NCBI GenBank assembly: GCA_023417735.1
Contig: JAEZEK010000321.1
Coordinates: forward strand, 1-10,961
Reading direction: 5' to 3'
DNA from: Pseudomonadota bacterium
GTDB lineage: Bacteria > Pseudomonadota > Alphaproteobacteria > Rhizobiales > Afifellaceae
Length of the DNA stretch: 10,961 nt
Shown here in pieces: positions 1 through 6,658 of the stretch (position 1 is its first letter; each line of letters begins with the position of its first letter). The notes beneath the pieces are model-generated. The model worked only from the letters and a program-made list of their open reading frames with translations. It was not told the DNA's origin and made no database searches. The position numbers and the translations under genes were made by a program.

Positions 1-1026
1 GACGAAGAGCGCGGCGAGGCCGAACGCCAGGACGATTGCCGCCAGGTCCGCCGTCGGCACAGCGCTGCGCTGGAGCCGGAGATCGAACAGGCGGGCAAGG
101 AGCACGAGGCCGCCGAAGGCGGCGGCGCCGGCCAGGATCGCGGTCCCGCGGCGGGGGGCGATGCGATGCGCCGCGAGCATGGTCGCGCCGAGCGCGCCGA
201 TCCCGGCCGCCTCCGCCGGCGTGGCGAGGCCGACGAGGATCGAACCGAGCACGGCCACGACGAGCAGGATGGGAGCGGCGAGCGACCGGAGGAGACTGCC
301 CCTTGCGCCCCGCCCGGCTTCTTCCGCCCGGGGCAGTGCAGGGGCCGATGCGGGACGGAGGCGCGCGACCGCGAGCTGGTAGGCGAGATAGAGGCCGACG
401 AGAACGAAGCCCGGAAGGAGCGCACCGGCGAACAGCTCGTTCACGCCGACCGTCTCCGGATCGAACACGCCCTTCTCGAACTGGGCGTTCTGGTATGCGA
501 TGCCGATCTGGTCGCCGAGCACGATGAGCACGATCGAGGGCGGGATGATCTGCCCGAGCGTGCCGGCCGCCGCGATCGAGCCGGTCGCGAGCGAAGGGGC
601 ATAGCCGCTGCGCAGCATGGTCGGGAGCGCAAGCAGGCCCATCGTGACGACCGTCGCACCGACGACGCCGGTGGAAGCCGCAAGGAGCGCACCGACGACG
701 GTCACCGACACGACGAGGCCGCCTTGCGCGCGGCCGAACGCGCGCGCCATCGACAGGAGGAGGTCCTCCGCGATCCGCGACCGCTCGAGCATGACCCCCA
801 TGAAGACGAAGAGGGGCACCGCGACGAGGACCTCATTCGTCATGATCGCATAGATGTTCTGCGGCAATGCAGCGAGGAGCCCGAGCGGGAACGCGCCGGC
901 CGCGGCGCCCACAAGGGCAAAGGCGAGAGACGTCCCGGCAAGCGTGAACGCGACCGGGAACCCCGCCATCAGCAGCGCGAAGGTGGACACCACCATCGCG
1001 AGGCAGAGGAGATCCGCAAGGCCCAA
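1..1026 (-). CDS. dctM: TRAP transporter large permease DctM (partial, C-terminus off the left edge)
   Basis: This is the large membrane subunit of a tripartite ATP-independent periplasmic (TRAP) transporter, which carries the ion-coupled translocation path for a small organic acid or related solute. Translating the minus strand gives 342 codons that run open to base 1. They are strongly hydrophobic and carry family landmarks: GFPVAF near residue 22, VPLFVFMGVMLERS near 70-83, STGVVGATVVTMG near 118-130, and GTLGQIIPPSIVLIVLGDQIG near 155-175. A long hydrophilic insert follows (about 176-196, around FEKGVFDPETVG), as in the larger DctM subgroup, then GLATPAEAAGIGALGA. DctQ lies immediately upstream. 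I chose TTG at 1026, 10 bases after the DctQ stop, because it leaves a full first membrane helix; ATG at 996 is an in-frame alternative with little sign of a ribosome site. The C-terminus is missing. The family call is firm, but the start is uncertain and the substrate unknown. Confidence 0.88.
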   Translation of the reverse strand, partial: MGLADLLCLAMVVSTFALLMAGFPVAFTLAGTSLAFALVGAAAGAFPLGLLAALPQNIYAIMTNEVLVAVPLFVFMGVMLERSRIAEDLLLSMARAFGRAQGGLVVSVTVVGALLAASTGVVGATVVTMGLLALPTMLRSGYAPSLATGSIAAAGTLGQIIPPSIVLIVLGDQIGIAYQNAQFEKGVFDPETVGVNELFAGALLPGFVLVGLYLAYQLAVARLRPASAPALPRAEEAGRGARGSLLRSLAAPILLVVAVLGSILVGLATPAEAAGIGALGATMLAAHRIAPRRGTAILAGAAAFGGLVLLARLFDLRLQRSAVPTADLAAIVLAFGLAALFV

Positions 1027-1036
1027 GGCGCGGCGC

Positions 1037-1585
1037 CTATGGCTGCCGGGGCGCCGGCGCCGCGGCGGTGTAGTGGCTCCCGCCGGAGCGCAGCGCAAGC
1101 CACGCCCTGAGCGCCAGCGCCACGGCCGCAAGCCCGAGCAGCACGGCGAAGACGAGGATCACGGTCTTCAGCAGGAACACGAACGGGAGCCCGCCCATCT
1201 CGGCCGAGGTCTCGAGGCTGCCCCAGGCGTGCTCCACGTATGGGATTCCGAACCAGAGCACAGCGGCGCAGAAGGGCAAGAGAAGCAGGAGCGAGCCCAA
1301 GAGGTCCGTCCATGCGCGCCGCCGTGCCGGAGCATCGCGGTAGAGCACGTCGATCCGGACATGGGCATCGCACGTCAGTGCGTAACCGGCGGCGAGCATG
1401 AAGACGAGCGCATGGCAGTACCAGACGGACTGCTGCAGCGAGACGATGCCGATGGAGAACACGTAGCGCAGGACGACGTTCGCCACCTGCGCAAGCACCG
1501 TCGCCAGGACGAGCCACTTCACCGCCTCGCCGATGGATCGATTGATGCCGTCGATGGTAGAGAGGATGCGCTCCGCGACGCCCAT
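1037..1585 (-). CDS. dctQ: TRAP transporter small permease DctQ
   Basis: This is the small four-helix membrane subunit of the TRAP transporter; it partners DctM in the inner membrane. The protein has 182 residues, normal for the family. Hydrophobic segments lie near residues 22-43, 53-71, 94-117 and 133-163. The conserved cytoplasmic-loop motif HVRIDVLY is at 75-82, followed by the WGSLETSAEMGGLP stretch before the last helix, both typical of DctQ. The open frame continues upstream through the opposite strand of the neighbouring hydrolase, but that extension is basic and low-complexity. The start at 1585 has a good ribosome site (AAGGTGAG, 6 bases upstream). The gene comes first in a dctQ-dctM operon. 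A DctP binding protein does not precede it, so that partner is outside the window or elsewhere. Confidence 0.93.
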   Translation of the reverse strand: MGVAERILSTIDGINRSIGEAVKWLVLATVLAQVANVVLRYVFSIGIVSLQQSVWYCHALVFMLAAGYALTCDAHVRIDVLYRDAPARRRAWTDLLGSLLLLLPFCAAVLWFGIPYVEHAWGSLETSAEMGGLPFVFLLKTVILVFAVLLGLAAVALALRAWLALRSGGSHYTAAAPAPRQP

Positions 1586-1723
1586 TGCAGGCTCACCTTC
1601 GTCTCGCCGGGCCAGACCTCCTCTGTAAGGGGGCGTCGGGCCCGCAACAATCACGGAAGGCGATCTGCAGACGGCGCGCCGGGAAGCCTCGAAGCGGCAG
1701 GAACGTGCCGACAGGGAGCGCAC
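1586..1723. promoter_or_regulatory. Divergent intergenic region between dctQ and the C26 hydrolase
   Basis: These 138 bases separate two divergently read genes, so both promoters should lie here. I see the dctQ ribosome site at the left end and a GGGAG ribosome site for the hydrolase at about 1714-1718. A perfect 5-bp inverted repeat (CGGCA, 6-base spacer, TGCCG) sits at 1695-1710, just upstream of the hydrolase ribosome site; it could be a small operator or a leader hairpin. I cannot identify convincing -35/-10 boxes. Confidence 0.45.
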
Positions 1724-2485
1724 ATGACACCGATCGTGCTCGTCTCGGCCGACGTGCGGGTGGCCGACGGCTATACTTGGCACGCCGCGCCGCAGACCTA
1801 CCTGCAGGCGCTGACCGGGATCGGCGTCGCGCCGCTGATCCTGCCCAGCCTGGCGGGCGCATTCGGGATCGAGGACGTGCTCGCCCGCGTGGACGGCGTG
1901 CTCCTCACCGGCTCGCGCAGCAACGTCCATCCGGCGGCCTACGGGGTTCAGCCGTCGGAGAAGCACGAGCCCTACGATCCCGCGCGGGACGCCACGACCC
2001 TGCCGCTGATCCGCGCGACGCTCGACGCCGGGCTGCCGCTCCTCGCGATCTGCCGGGGATTCCAGGAGCTGAACGTCGCGCTCGGCGGGTCCCTTGTCAC
2101 CGAGGCGCAGGAGCGGCCGGGCTCGCTCGATCACCGGGCGCAGCCGTCGGAGGATCAGGACGTCCGCTTCGGCCTCGCCCACATTGTCCGGTTCGAGCCG
2201 GGCGGCATGCTCGCCGCGGCATTGGGCCGGCACGAGATCGAGGTCAACTCGGTCCATCGGCAGGTCATCGACCGCTTGGCGCCGCGGCTCGCCGTAGAAG
2301 CGCTCGCGCCGGACGGGACCGTCGAGGCGGTGCGCGTGGCGGACGCGCCGGGCTTCGCGGTGGGCGTGCAATGGCATCCGGAATACTGGGCGGGGTCCGA
2401 CGCGCCGTCGAAGGCGCTGTTCGCGGCCTTCGCCGAGGCGGTCTTCGCCCAGATGCGCCGCAAGTGGCCAGCGGCAGCCGAATAG
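1724..2485 (+). CDS. Peptidase C26 / gamma-glutamyl-gamma-aminobutyrate hydrolase family protein
   Basis: This is a cytoplasmic class I glutamine-amidotransferase-like hydrolase of 253 residues. Its best-known relative, PuuD, cleaves gamma-glutamyl-GABA to glutamate and GABA in putrescine breakdown. The nucleophile elbow AICRGFQELNVALGG places the catalytic Cys at 110. The partner residues are His218 and Glu220 in GVQWHPEYW, giving a complete triad with family spacing. The oxyanion-side motif LLTGSRSNVHPAAYG is at 60-74, and EVNSVHRQ at 173-180 is also characteristic. The ATG at 1724 has GGGAG 5 bases upstream; the frame is open further upstream, but that extension is antisense to dctQ. It is divergent from the TRAP genes and convergent with the NicO gene 8 bases away. 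No other putrescine-pathway gene is visible, so another gamma-glutamyl amide is possible as substrate. Confidence 0.92.
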   Translation: MTPIVLVSADVRVADGYTWHAAPQTYLQALTGIGVAPLILPSLAGAFGIEDVLARVDGVLLTGSRSNVHPAAYGVQPSEKHEPYDPARDATTLPLIRATLDAGLPLLAICRGFQELNVALGGSLVTEAQERPGSLDHRAQPSEDQDVRFGLAHIVRFEPGGMLAAALGRHEIEVNSVHRQVIDRLAPRLAVEALAPDGTVEAVRVADAPGFAVGVQWHPEYWAGSDAPSKALFAAFAEAVFAQMRRKWPAAAE

Positions 2486-2493
2486 GCGATTCG

Positions 2494-3498
2494 TCAGCCG
2501 ATCAGCGCGCCAGCGAGCAAGACCGCGCCCAGCGCGGCGATGACAAGACCGCCGAGCATCTCCACGCCGAGCACGAGCGCAGCCCCCCTCCGTGACCCCG
2601 TCGACCCGGCGAGCCGCTCGGCCGCCGCCCTAGCGCCGACGGCCAATGTGGCGAGCACCGCCACGGCGAGTGCGGTGCCGAGGGCCATCAGGAAGGTCGA
2701 GGCGACCCCGGCCCAGAAGATGCCCTGCGCGAGCGCGAAGACCAGCACGATCAGCGCACCGGTGCAGGGCCTGATCCCGACGGCGAGGATCGCGGCGGCG
2801 GCACCGCGGATCCCGTCCGCCTTGGCCGCCACTTCCGCGGACGGCGCATGCGCGTGTCCGCACCCGCAGGAATGGTCGTGGCCGTGGTGATCGTGATGGA
2901 CGTGCGCGAGAGGGGCGGCCACGCCCGCGCCGACGGGCGCCTTGACGGGTCGCGGGCGCAGGAGGCGGGCGGCCTCCCGGAGCTTGCGCACGAGGATGAA
3001 GAGTCCCAGTCCGGCGATCAGCAGGTAGCTTCCGACCTCGAGCACGCGCGCGGTGTCGGTGATGGCGAAGCTCGTCATCCGGAGCGCCGCGGCCATGATC
3101 GCGACGAGCAGGACCGCCACCACCGCCTGGGCCATCGCCGCCAGGAAGGCGATCAGCACGCCACGGCGTGCGCTCTGCTTCGTTGCCAGCAGATAGGAGG
3201 AGATCACGACCTTGCCGTGCCCGGGACCGGCGGCGTGGACGACGCCATAGCTGAACGAGAGCCCCGCCAGCCACCAGAAGGCGTTTCCGTCCTGGCGCAG
3301 CGCCTTCAGGGCCGCCGTCAGGTCACGGTAGAACTGCCGCTGCAGGTCCGCGATCCAGGGCAGCCAACCTCCCCCGCTTTGGTCGGGCAATCCGACGCCG
3401 AAGGGTGAGGTCTGTGCCAATGCGGGATATGCGAGGACGAGGACCAGCGCGGCGGCGAGGAAGCACTGCGCCGCGAAGGAGGCGCCGCGCCCGTTCAC
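2494..3498 (-). CDS. NicO-family nickel/cobalt transporter (RcnA-like)
   Basis: This is an inner-membrane transporter for nickel, cobalt or a related divalent metal. The 334-residue protein begins with a signal-like hydrophobic segment (about 8-29, ending AYPALAQ), then an amphipathic stretch with LQRQFYRDLTAALKAL at 52-67. The family motif HAAGPGHGKVVISSYLLA is at 88-105, and GIRPCTGALIVL is at 241-252. Between them is a loop rich in His and Cys at about 199-217 (HVHHDHHGHDHSCGCGHAH), a likely metal-sensing or metal-delivery segment. About six membrane helices are visible. I chose GTG at 3498 because it overlaps the stop of the upstream DUF1007 gene (GTGA) and puts the signal segment at the N-terminus; the frame is open for 49 further codons, but that part lies inside DUF1007. 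Sequence does not settle whether it imports or exports, or which metal it carries. Confidence 0.9.
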   Translation of the reverse strand: MNGRGASFAAQCFLAAALVLVLAYPALAQTSPFGVGLPDQSGGGWLPWIADLQRQFYRDLTAALKALRQDGNAFWWLAGLSFSYGVVHAAGPGHGKVVISSYLLATKQSARRGVLIAFLAAMAQAVVAVLLVAIMAAALRMTSFAITDTARVLEVGSYLLIAGLGLFILVRKLREAARLLRPRPVKAPVGAGVAAPLAHVHHDHHGHDHSCGCGHAHAPSAEVAAKADGIRGAAAAILAVGIRPCTGALIVLVFALAQGIFWAGVASTFLMALGTALAVAVLATLAVGARAAAERLAGSTGSRRGAALVLGVEMLGGLVIAALGAVLLAGALIG

Positions 3499-4139
3499 CG
3501 GCAGGCGACCCTGGCCGCGTTCTCCGTGCCGGCGGCGAGTTCCTGCAGTTCCGGCGGAAGTTCGCGCTGGTCCGGTCCGATCGTGGCGAGCGCCGCCTGC
3601 GCCTGCGGCGACAGCTCCTTCGCGAGCTGCACCGTCAGGGTGCATCCCGCCGGCGCGTCCACGAGGCGCACCGCCTCCTCGCTCGGCAGCGAGAACGCCA
3701 CGAAATACTCGGGATCGCCGACCTCCAGAACGACCTCGCCGGAGGGCTTGAGCGGCCGGGCGAGAGGGAGCGTGTAGTGCAGCGTGAGGAAGCCGTCCTG
3801 CTCGTCCAGCCAGTAATCGACCGGTGCGGAGAAGCCTGCGGAATACTCGCCGATGCCGAGCCAGGTGAAGAACTCGTATTCACTGAGCGATTCGACGTTC
3901 ACCTGGGCGAGCGGCTGCAGCTCTGCCTTGGAGAGCCTGCCGTCGCCGTCGGTGTCCAGCCCCTGCGCGGCGAAGGCGGAGAACGCCTCGTCGAAGCGCC
4001 AGTGATGCCGCACGGCGGTGATCTGTCCGCTCTCGTCGAACACGATCTCGGAAGCGGCATCGACCCAGACGTGGGGATGCGCCGCCGCCGGCGAGATCGG
4101 ATAGGCGAGCAACACCGCCGAAAGAACCAGTCCGCGCAT
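3495..4139 (-). CDS. DUF1007 family secreted protein with EF-hand-like loop
   Basis: This is a periplasmic protein of unknown biochemical role, with 214 residues from the ATG at 4139. A signal peptide (about 1-20, ending SPAAA) is followed at once by HPHVWVD, the family hallmark. If cleavage is before His21, the mature N-terminus would start with metal-binding histidines. A canonical EF-hand loop lies at 62-73 (D62, D64, D66, R68, S70, E73), so calcium binding is plausible. The domain matches DUF1007 across its length. The stop overlaps the start of the NicO transporter (GTGA), so the two are co-translated. DUF1007 and NicO genes are commonly paired in proteobacteria, suggesting that the secreted protein supplies metal to, or cooperates with, the transporter. 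GTG at 4160, 7 codons upstream, is an alternative start. Confidence 0.88.
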   Translation of the reverse strand: MRGLVLSAVLLAYPISPAAAHPHVWVDAASEIVFDESGQITAVRHHWRFDEAFSAFAAQGLDTDGDGRLSKAELQPLAQVNVESLSEYEFFTWLGIGEYSAGFSAPVDYWLDEQDGFLTLHYTLPLARPLKPSGEVVLEVGDPEYFVAFSLPSEEAVRLVDAPAGCTLTVQLAKELSPQAQAALATIGPDQRELPPELQELAAGTENAARVACR

Positions 4140-4243
4140 CACGATGGTCAGCCCTCGCACGCGATCGCCCCGAATCGCGCCACTTCGTTTGCAGCCGCAA
4201 TAGCAGCCTCAAGCCGGCGAAATCATGGTGATGGCACAGCCGG
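4140..4243 (-). promoter_or_regulatory. Upstream region of the DUF1007-NicO pair
   Basis: This 104-base gap between the LysR stop and the DUF1007 start is the only sizeable space in front of the metal pair, so its promoter probably lies here. A near-palindrome (TTGCAGCCGCAA, 5 of 6 positions paired) occurs at 4189-4200 and could be a small operator. I find no convincing -35/-10 pair, no recognisable Zur- or NikR-type box, and no clear terminator for the upstream operon. Confidence 0.35.
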
Positions 4244-5152
4244 TCAGCAGGTGCGGCCGGCGCGCCGCTCCGAATCGTACCAGGCGACGAGATGGTCGAT
4301 GAAGGCCCGCACCTTGGCCGGCATCCGCTCCCGGTGCGCGTAGATGGCGAAGACGCCGAGGCCGTCGAGCTCGTACCGGTCGAGCACGGTCACGAGGGCG
4401 CCCCGCGCAACGTGATCGCGGACGAGCACCCACGGCCCGCGCGAGAAGCCGAGCCCGGCGAGCGCCGCCGAGATTGCCGCGACCGGGCTGTTTGCCTGGA
4501 CACGCCCGGTCACGCTCGCCGTGATGCGGCTGTCGCCGTCCCGGAAGGGCCAGTTGGCGCGGGAGCGGAGGTTGGTGTCGACGATGCAGGGCAAGCCGGC
4601 GAGCTCGGAGGGATGCTCCGGGCGGCCATGGCTCGCGATCAGCTCGGGCGCCGCATAGACGACGACGCGGAAGTCCGCGAGCTTGCGCGCGATCAGGCTC
4701 GAATCGGCGAGCGCGGAAATGCGCACGGCGCAGTCGTAGCCCTCGTCCACCACGTCGACGAAGCGGTCCTCGAGATGGAGCTCGAGGCGGATGTCCGGGT
4801 GGCCCGCCACGAAGTCCATGATGACACGGCTGAGTTCGCTCTCGCCGATGGCGCGCGGCACGGAAATCCGCAGCCGGCCCTGCGGTGCCTGCGACGATGC
4901 CTCGAGCGTCTCCCGGAGATGATCGACGCGCCTGAGGATCTCCTGCCCCTCCTCGTAGGCCGCCTCGCCTGCCTCGGTGAGCGAGAGCTGCCGCGTGGTG
5001 CGGTTGAGGAGGCGTGCGCCGAGTTCCTCCTCGAGCTCGGAGACGTATTTCGACATCAGCGCCTTGGAGCGCCCCGTCTGCCGCGCGGCGGCCGAGAATC
5101 CCCCTGCATCGACGACCGCCACGAAGGCGCGCATGCGGGTGATCGAATCCAT
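4244..5152 (-). CDS. LysR-family transcriptional regulator
   Basis: This is a DNA-binding regulator of 302 residues, normal for the family. The N-terminal winged helix-turn-helix spans about residues 5-64: VVDAGGFSAAARQTGRSKALMSKYVSELEEELGARLLNRTTR, then LSLTEAG. A linker helix follows to about 90. The effector-binding domain starts near 93 (GRLRISVPRAIGESELSRVI) and includes LEDRFVDVVDEGYDCAVRI at about 126-145, a typical stretch of this subgroup. The start ATG shares one base with the amidase stop (TGATG) and has no ribosome site of its own, so it is probably translated by coupling. Lying last in the operon it may regulate, rather than divergent from its target, is less usual for LysR genes. 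It probably controls the creatininase-amidase operon in response to a small effector; that is inference from position. Confidence 0.93.
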   Translation of the reverse strand: MDSITRMRAFVAVVDAGGFSAAARQTGRSKALMSKYVSELEEELGARLLNRTTRQLSLTEAGEAAYEEGQEILRRVDHLRETLEASSQAPQGRLRISVPRAIGESELSRVIMDFVAGHPDIRLELHLEDRFVDVVDEGYDCAVRISALADSSLIARKLADFRVVVYAAPELIASHGRPEHPSELAGLPCIVDTNLRSRANWPFRDGDSRITASVTGRVQANSPVAAISAALAGLGFSRGPWVLVRDHVARGALVTVLDRYELDGLGVFAIYAHRERMPAKVRAFIDHLVAWYDSERRAGRTC

Positions 5153-6348
5153 CAGGGTCGCGCCAGCGAAACCGCGAAATCGACCAGCGCGCGGTCAGAG
5201 CCGCGCGGGCCGATGACGGAAATCCCGAGCGGGCAGCCGTCGAGGCTGGCGAGCGGGATGGAGACCTGCGGCAGGCCCGACAGCCCGGAAATCGCGAGCA
5301 TGCAGAGCGCGCGCTCACGGAACGCCTGAAGCCCGTCCCCGGACAGATCGCTCAGCGGCGCGATCGAGGGCACGCTCGGCAGGACGAGCACCGTGTCCGC
5401 GCCGAGAAGATCGTCCATGCGGCGCCGGACCCCTTCCCGCTCCGCGTCTGCGTCCGCCTTCGCCTTGTCCGTGACGGTGCGGCCGAACTCGAAGCGCTCG
5501 CGGACGCCCGGCGTCATCACCGGATCGCGCGATTCGATCCATGCCCCGTGCGTGCGCCAGGCCTCCCAGGCCTGGATGTGACGGAAGAGCCAGTACCAGC
5601 GCTCCAGCCCGTCGGGCGCCACCGTCACCGGGTCGGCCGGCCCGCTCCGGGCGTAGACCCGCGCCTCGGCGCCGGCGAGCGCATCCGCCTCCCGCTCCGA
5701 GAGGAGCAGCGCGAACGCATCCTCGGCGCGCAGCGCCCGCCGAAACTCGAAAGGTCCGGGATCCTCGCCGAGGAACACGGGCGCCACCCGCGCGAAGACG
5801 GCCGCGTCATCGGCGAAGTACCCGGCGGTGTCGAGCGAGGGCGCGAGCGGCATGGTCGCCTCGAGCGGCACGCGCCCGTGCGTCGGCCGGATGCCGAAGA
5901 GGCCGCAATAGCTGGCGGGCGCGCGAACCGACCCGCCGGTGTCCGACCCTATCGCGAAATCGCAGAGCCCGGCCGCGACGGCCGCGGCGGAGCCGGAGGA
6001 CGATCCTCCGGTGATACGCCCGGGCGCGCGGACGTTGACGGGCGAGCCCGTGTGCATGTTCTGGCCGTTCAGCGAGAAGGCCAGTTCGTCGGTATTGGTC
6101 TTGCCAACGAAGTGCGCGCCGGCGTCGAGCATGCGCTGCACGATCGGCGCGCTCAGGGCGGCGACGGGGCTCTCGGCATGCTTGACCGGGCTGCCGCAGC
6201 CGGTCCGGTATCCGGCGACGTCGTAGATGTCCTTGACGGCGAAGGCGAGCCCCCGCAGCGGGCCGGCCCCGGCCGACGGCACCGCCACCGGATCGCAGCG
6301 CACGAATGCGCCGATGGTGTCCCCGGCGACCGTAGTGCTCGCATCCAT
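5152..6348 (-). CDS. Amidase-signature family amidase
   Basis: This is a cytoplasmic amide hydrolase of 398 residues. The Ser-cisSer-Lys triad is complete: Lys39 in AFAVKDIYDVAG, cis-Ser116 in GGSSSGSAAAVAAG, and nucleophile Ser140 in GSDTGGSVRAPA; the 24-residue spacing between the two serines matches the family. Substrate-channel motifs VGKTNTDELAFS (81-92) and GLFGIRPTHGRV are also present. The protein is on the short side, resembling the plant AMI1-like and small bacterial amidases rather than GatA, and no GatB or GatC is nearby. The ATG at 6348 has a strong ribosome site (AGAGGAG, 6355-6361) 6 bases upstream; an upstream in-frame start would add 20 unlike residues. It follows the HMA-like gene by 70 bases and overlaps the LysR start by one base. 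The substrate is not predictable. Confidence 0.94.
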   Translation of the reverse strand: MDASTTVAGDTIGAFVRCDPVAVPSAGAGPLRGLAFAVKDIYDVAGYRTGCGSPVKHAESPVAALSAPIVQRMLDAGAHFVGKTNTDELAFSLNGQNMHTGSPVNVRAPGRITGGSSSGSAAAVAAGLCDFAIGSDTGGSVRAPASYCGLFGIRPTHGRVPLEATMPLAPSLDTAGYFADDAAVFARVAPVFLGEDPGPFEFRRALRAEDAFALLLSEREADALAGAEARVYARSGPADPVTVAPDGLERWYWLFRHIQAWEAWRTHGAWIESRDPVMTPGVRERFEFGRTVTDKAKADADAEREGVRRRMDDLLGADTVLVLPSVPSIAPLSDLSGDGLQAFRERALCMLAISGLSGLPQVSIPLASLDGCPLGISVIGPRGSDRALVDFAVSLARP

Positions 6349-6418
6349 ACGCAACTCCTCTCTTCGGGCGTTCGAAGGGCCGGCGGACGGATACGGCCTG
6401 CTTGGCATCGACCCCCGC

Positions 6419-6631
6419 TCAGGCGATGAGCTGAGCGTCGTAGCCGGCGCTGATCACCGCGTCGATAAGCTGCTGCGACGTGACCGTCTCGCCGTGCTCG
6501 ACGCTGGCCGTGTGGTGGTCGGGATGGACGCGCGCCCGAATCACGCCCGGGACGCAAAGGAGCGCGTCCTCCACCTTCTGGATGCTCGCGACGCCGTCGA
6601 GCCCGACGATCCTCAGCTCGGTGTGATCCAT
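6419..6631 (-). CDS. Small HMA-fold (heavy-metal-associated-like) protein lacking CxxC
   Basis: This 70-residue protein has the pattern of a heavy-metal-associated domain: a first strand (TELRIVGLDG), a helix (SIQKVEDALLCVPGV), strands IRARVHPDHHTASVEHG, and a helix plus strand TSQQLIDAVISAGYDAQLIA, fitting the beta-alpha-beta-beta-alpha-beta order. Where copper chaperones have GMTCxxC, this protein reads GLDGVAS, so both metal-binding cysteines are absent. One Cys remains at 26, in the helix. Canonical thiol coordination of copper is therefore unlikely; it may bind metal through histidines (HPDHH near 37-41) or act in protein-protein contact. The ATG has a GAGG ribosome site 6 bases upstream. 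It lies 27 bases after the creatininase and 70 before the amidase on the same strand, so it is probably co-transcribed. The fold assignment is good; the function is unknown. Confidence 0.82.
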   Translation of the reverse strand: MDHTELRIVGLDGVASIQKVEDALLCVPGVIRARVHPDHHTASVEHGETVTSQQLIDAVISAGYDAQLIA

Positions 6632-6658
6632 GTCCGTCCTCGCCCGCAGAAGATGAGA

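Noticed and set aside
166..1110. A 314-codon plus-strand open frame at the left end
   Set aside because: It is a charged Arg/Glu/His-rich shadow of dctM, whose minus-strand translation is clearly a membrane permease.
1586..2377. N-terminal extension that would make DctQ a 446-residue protein
   Set aside because: The extension is antisense to the C26 hydrolase, is highly charged, and lacks membrane or domain features. The internal ATG at 1585 has a good ribosome site and gives a normal DctQ length.
2486..2493. A terminator between the convergent C26 and NicO genes
   Set aside because: Only 8 bases separate the stops. I see no GC-rich hairpin followed by a T run there or in the flanking coding ends.
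2848..2910. Histidine-codon-rich stretch as a tandem DNA repeat
   Set aside because: The repetitiveness comes from the His/Asp-rich metal loop of the NicO protein; the bases do not form a regular tandem unit.
3499..3645. A longer start for the NicO transporter within DUF1007
   Set aside because: The extra 49 residues are polar, lie inside the DUF1007 coding sequence, and would bury the signal-like segment. The GTG overlapping the DUF1007 stop fits better.
4209..5318. A 369-codon minus-strand frame overlapping the LysR gene, and a 345-codon plus-strand frame over the same stretch
   Set aside because: Both are low-complexity shadows. The LysR frame has a full helix-turn-helix and effector domain.
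5152..6348. Amidase as GatA of the tRNA amidotransferase
   Set aside because: At 398 residues it is shorter than GatA, and no gatB or gatC is adjacent. The operon partners are catabolic in type.
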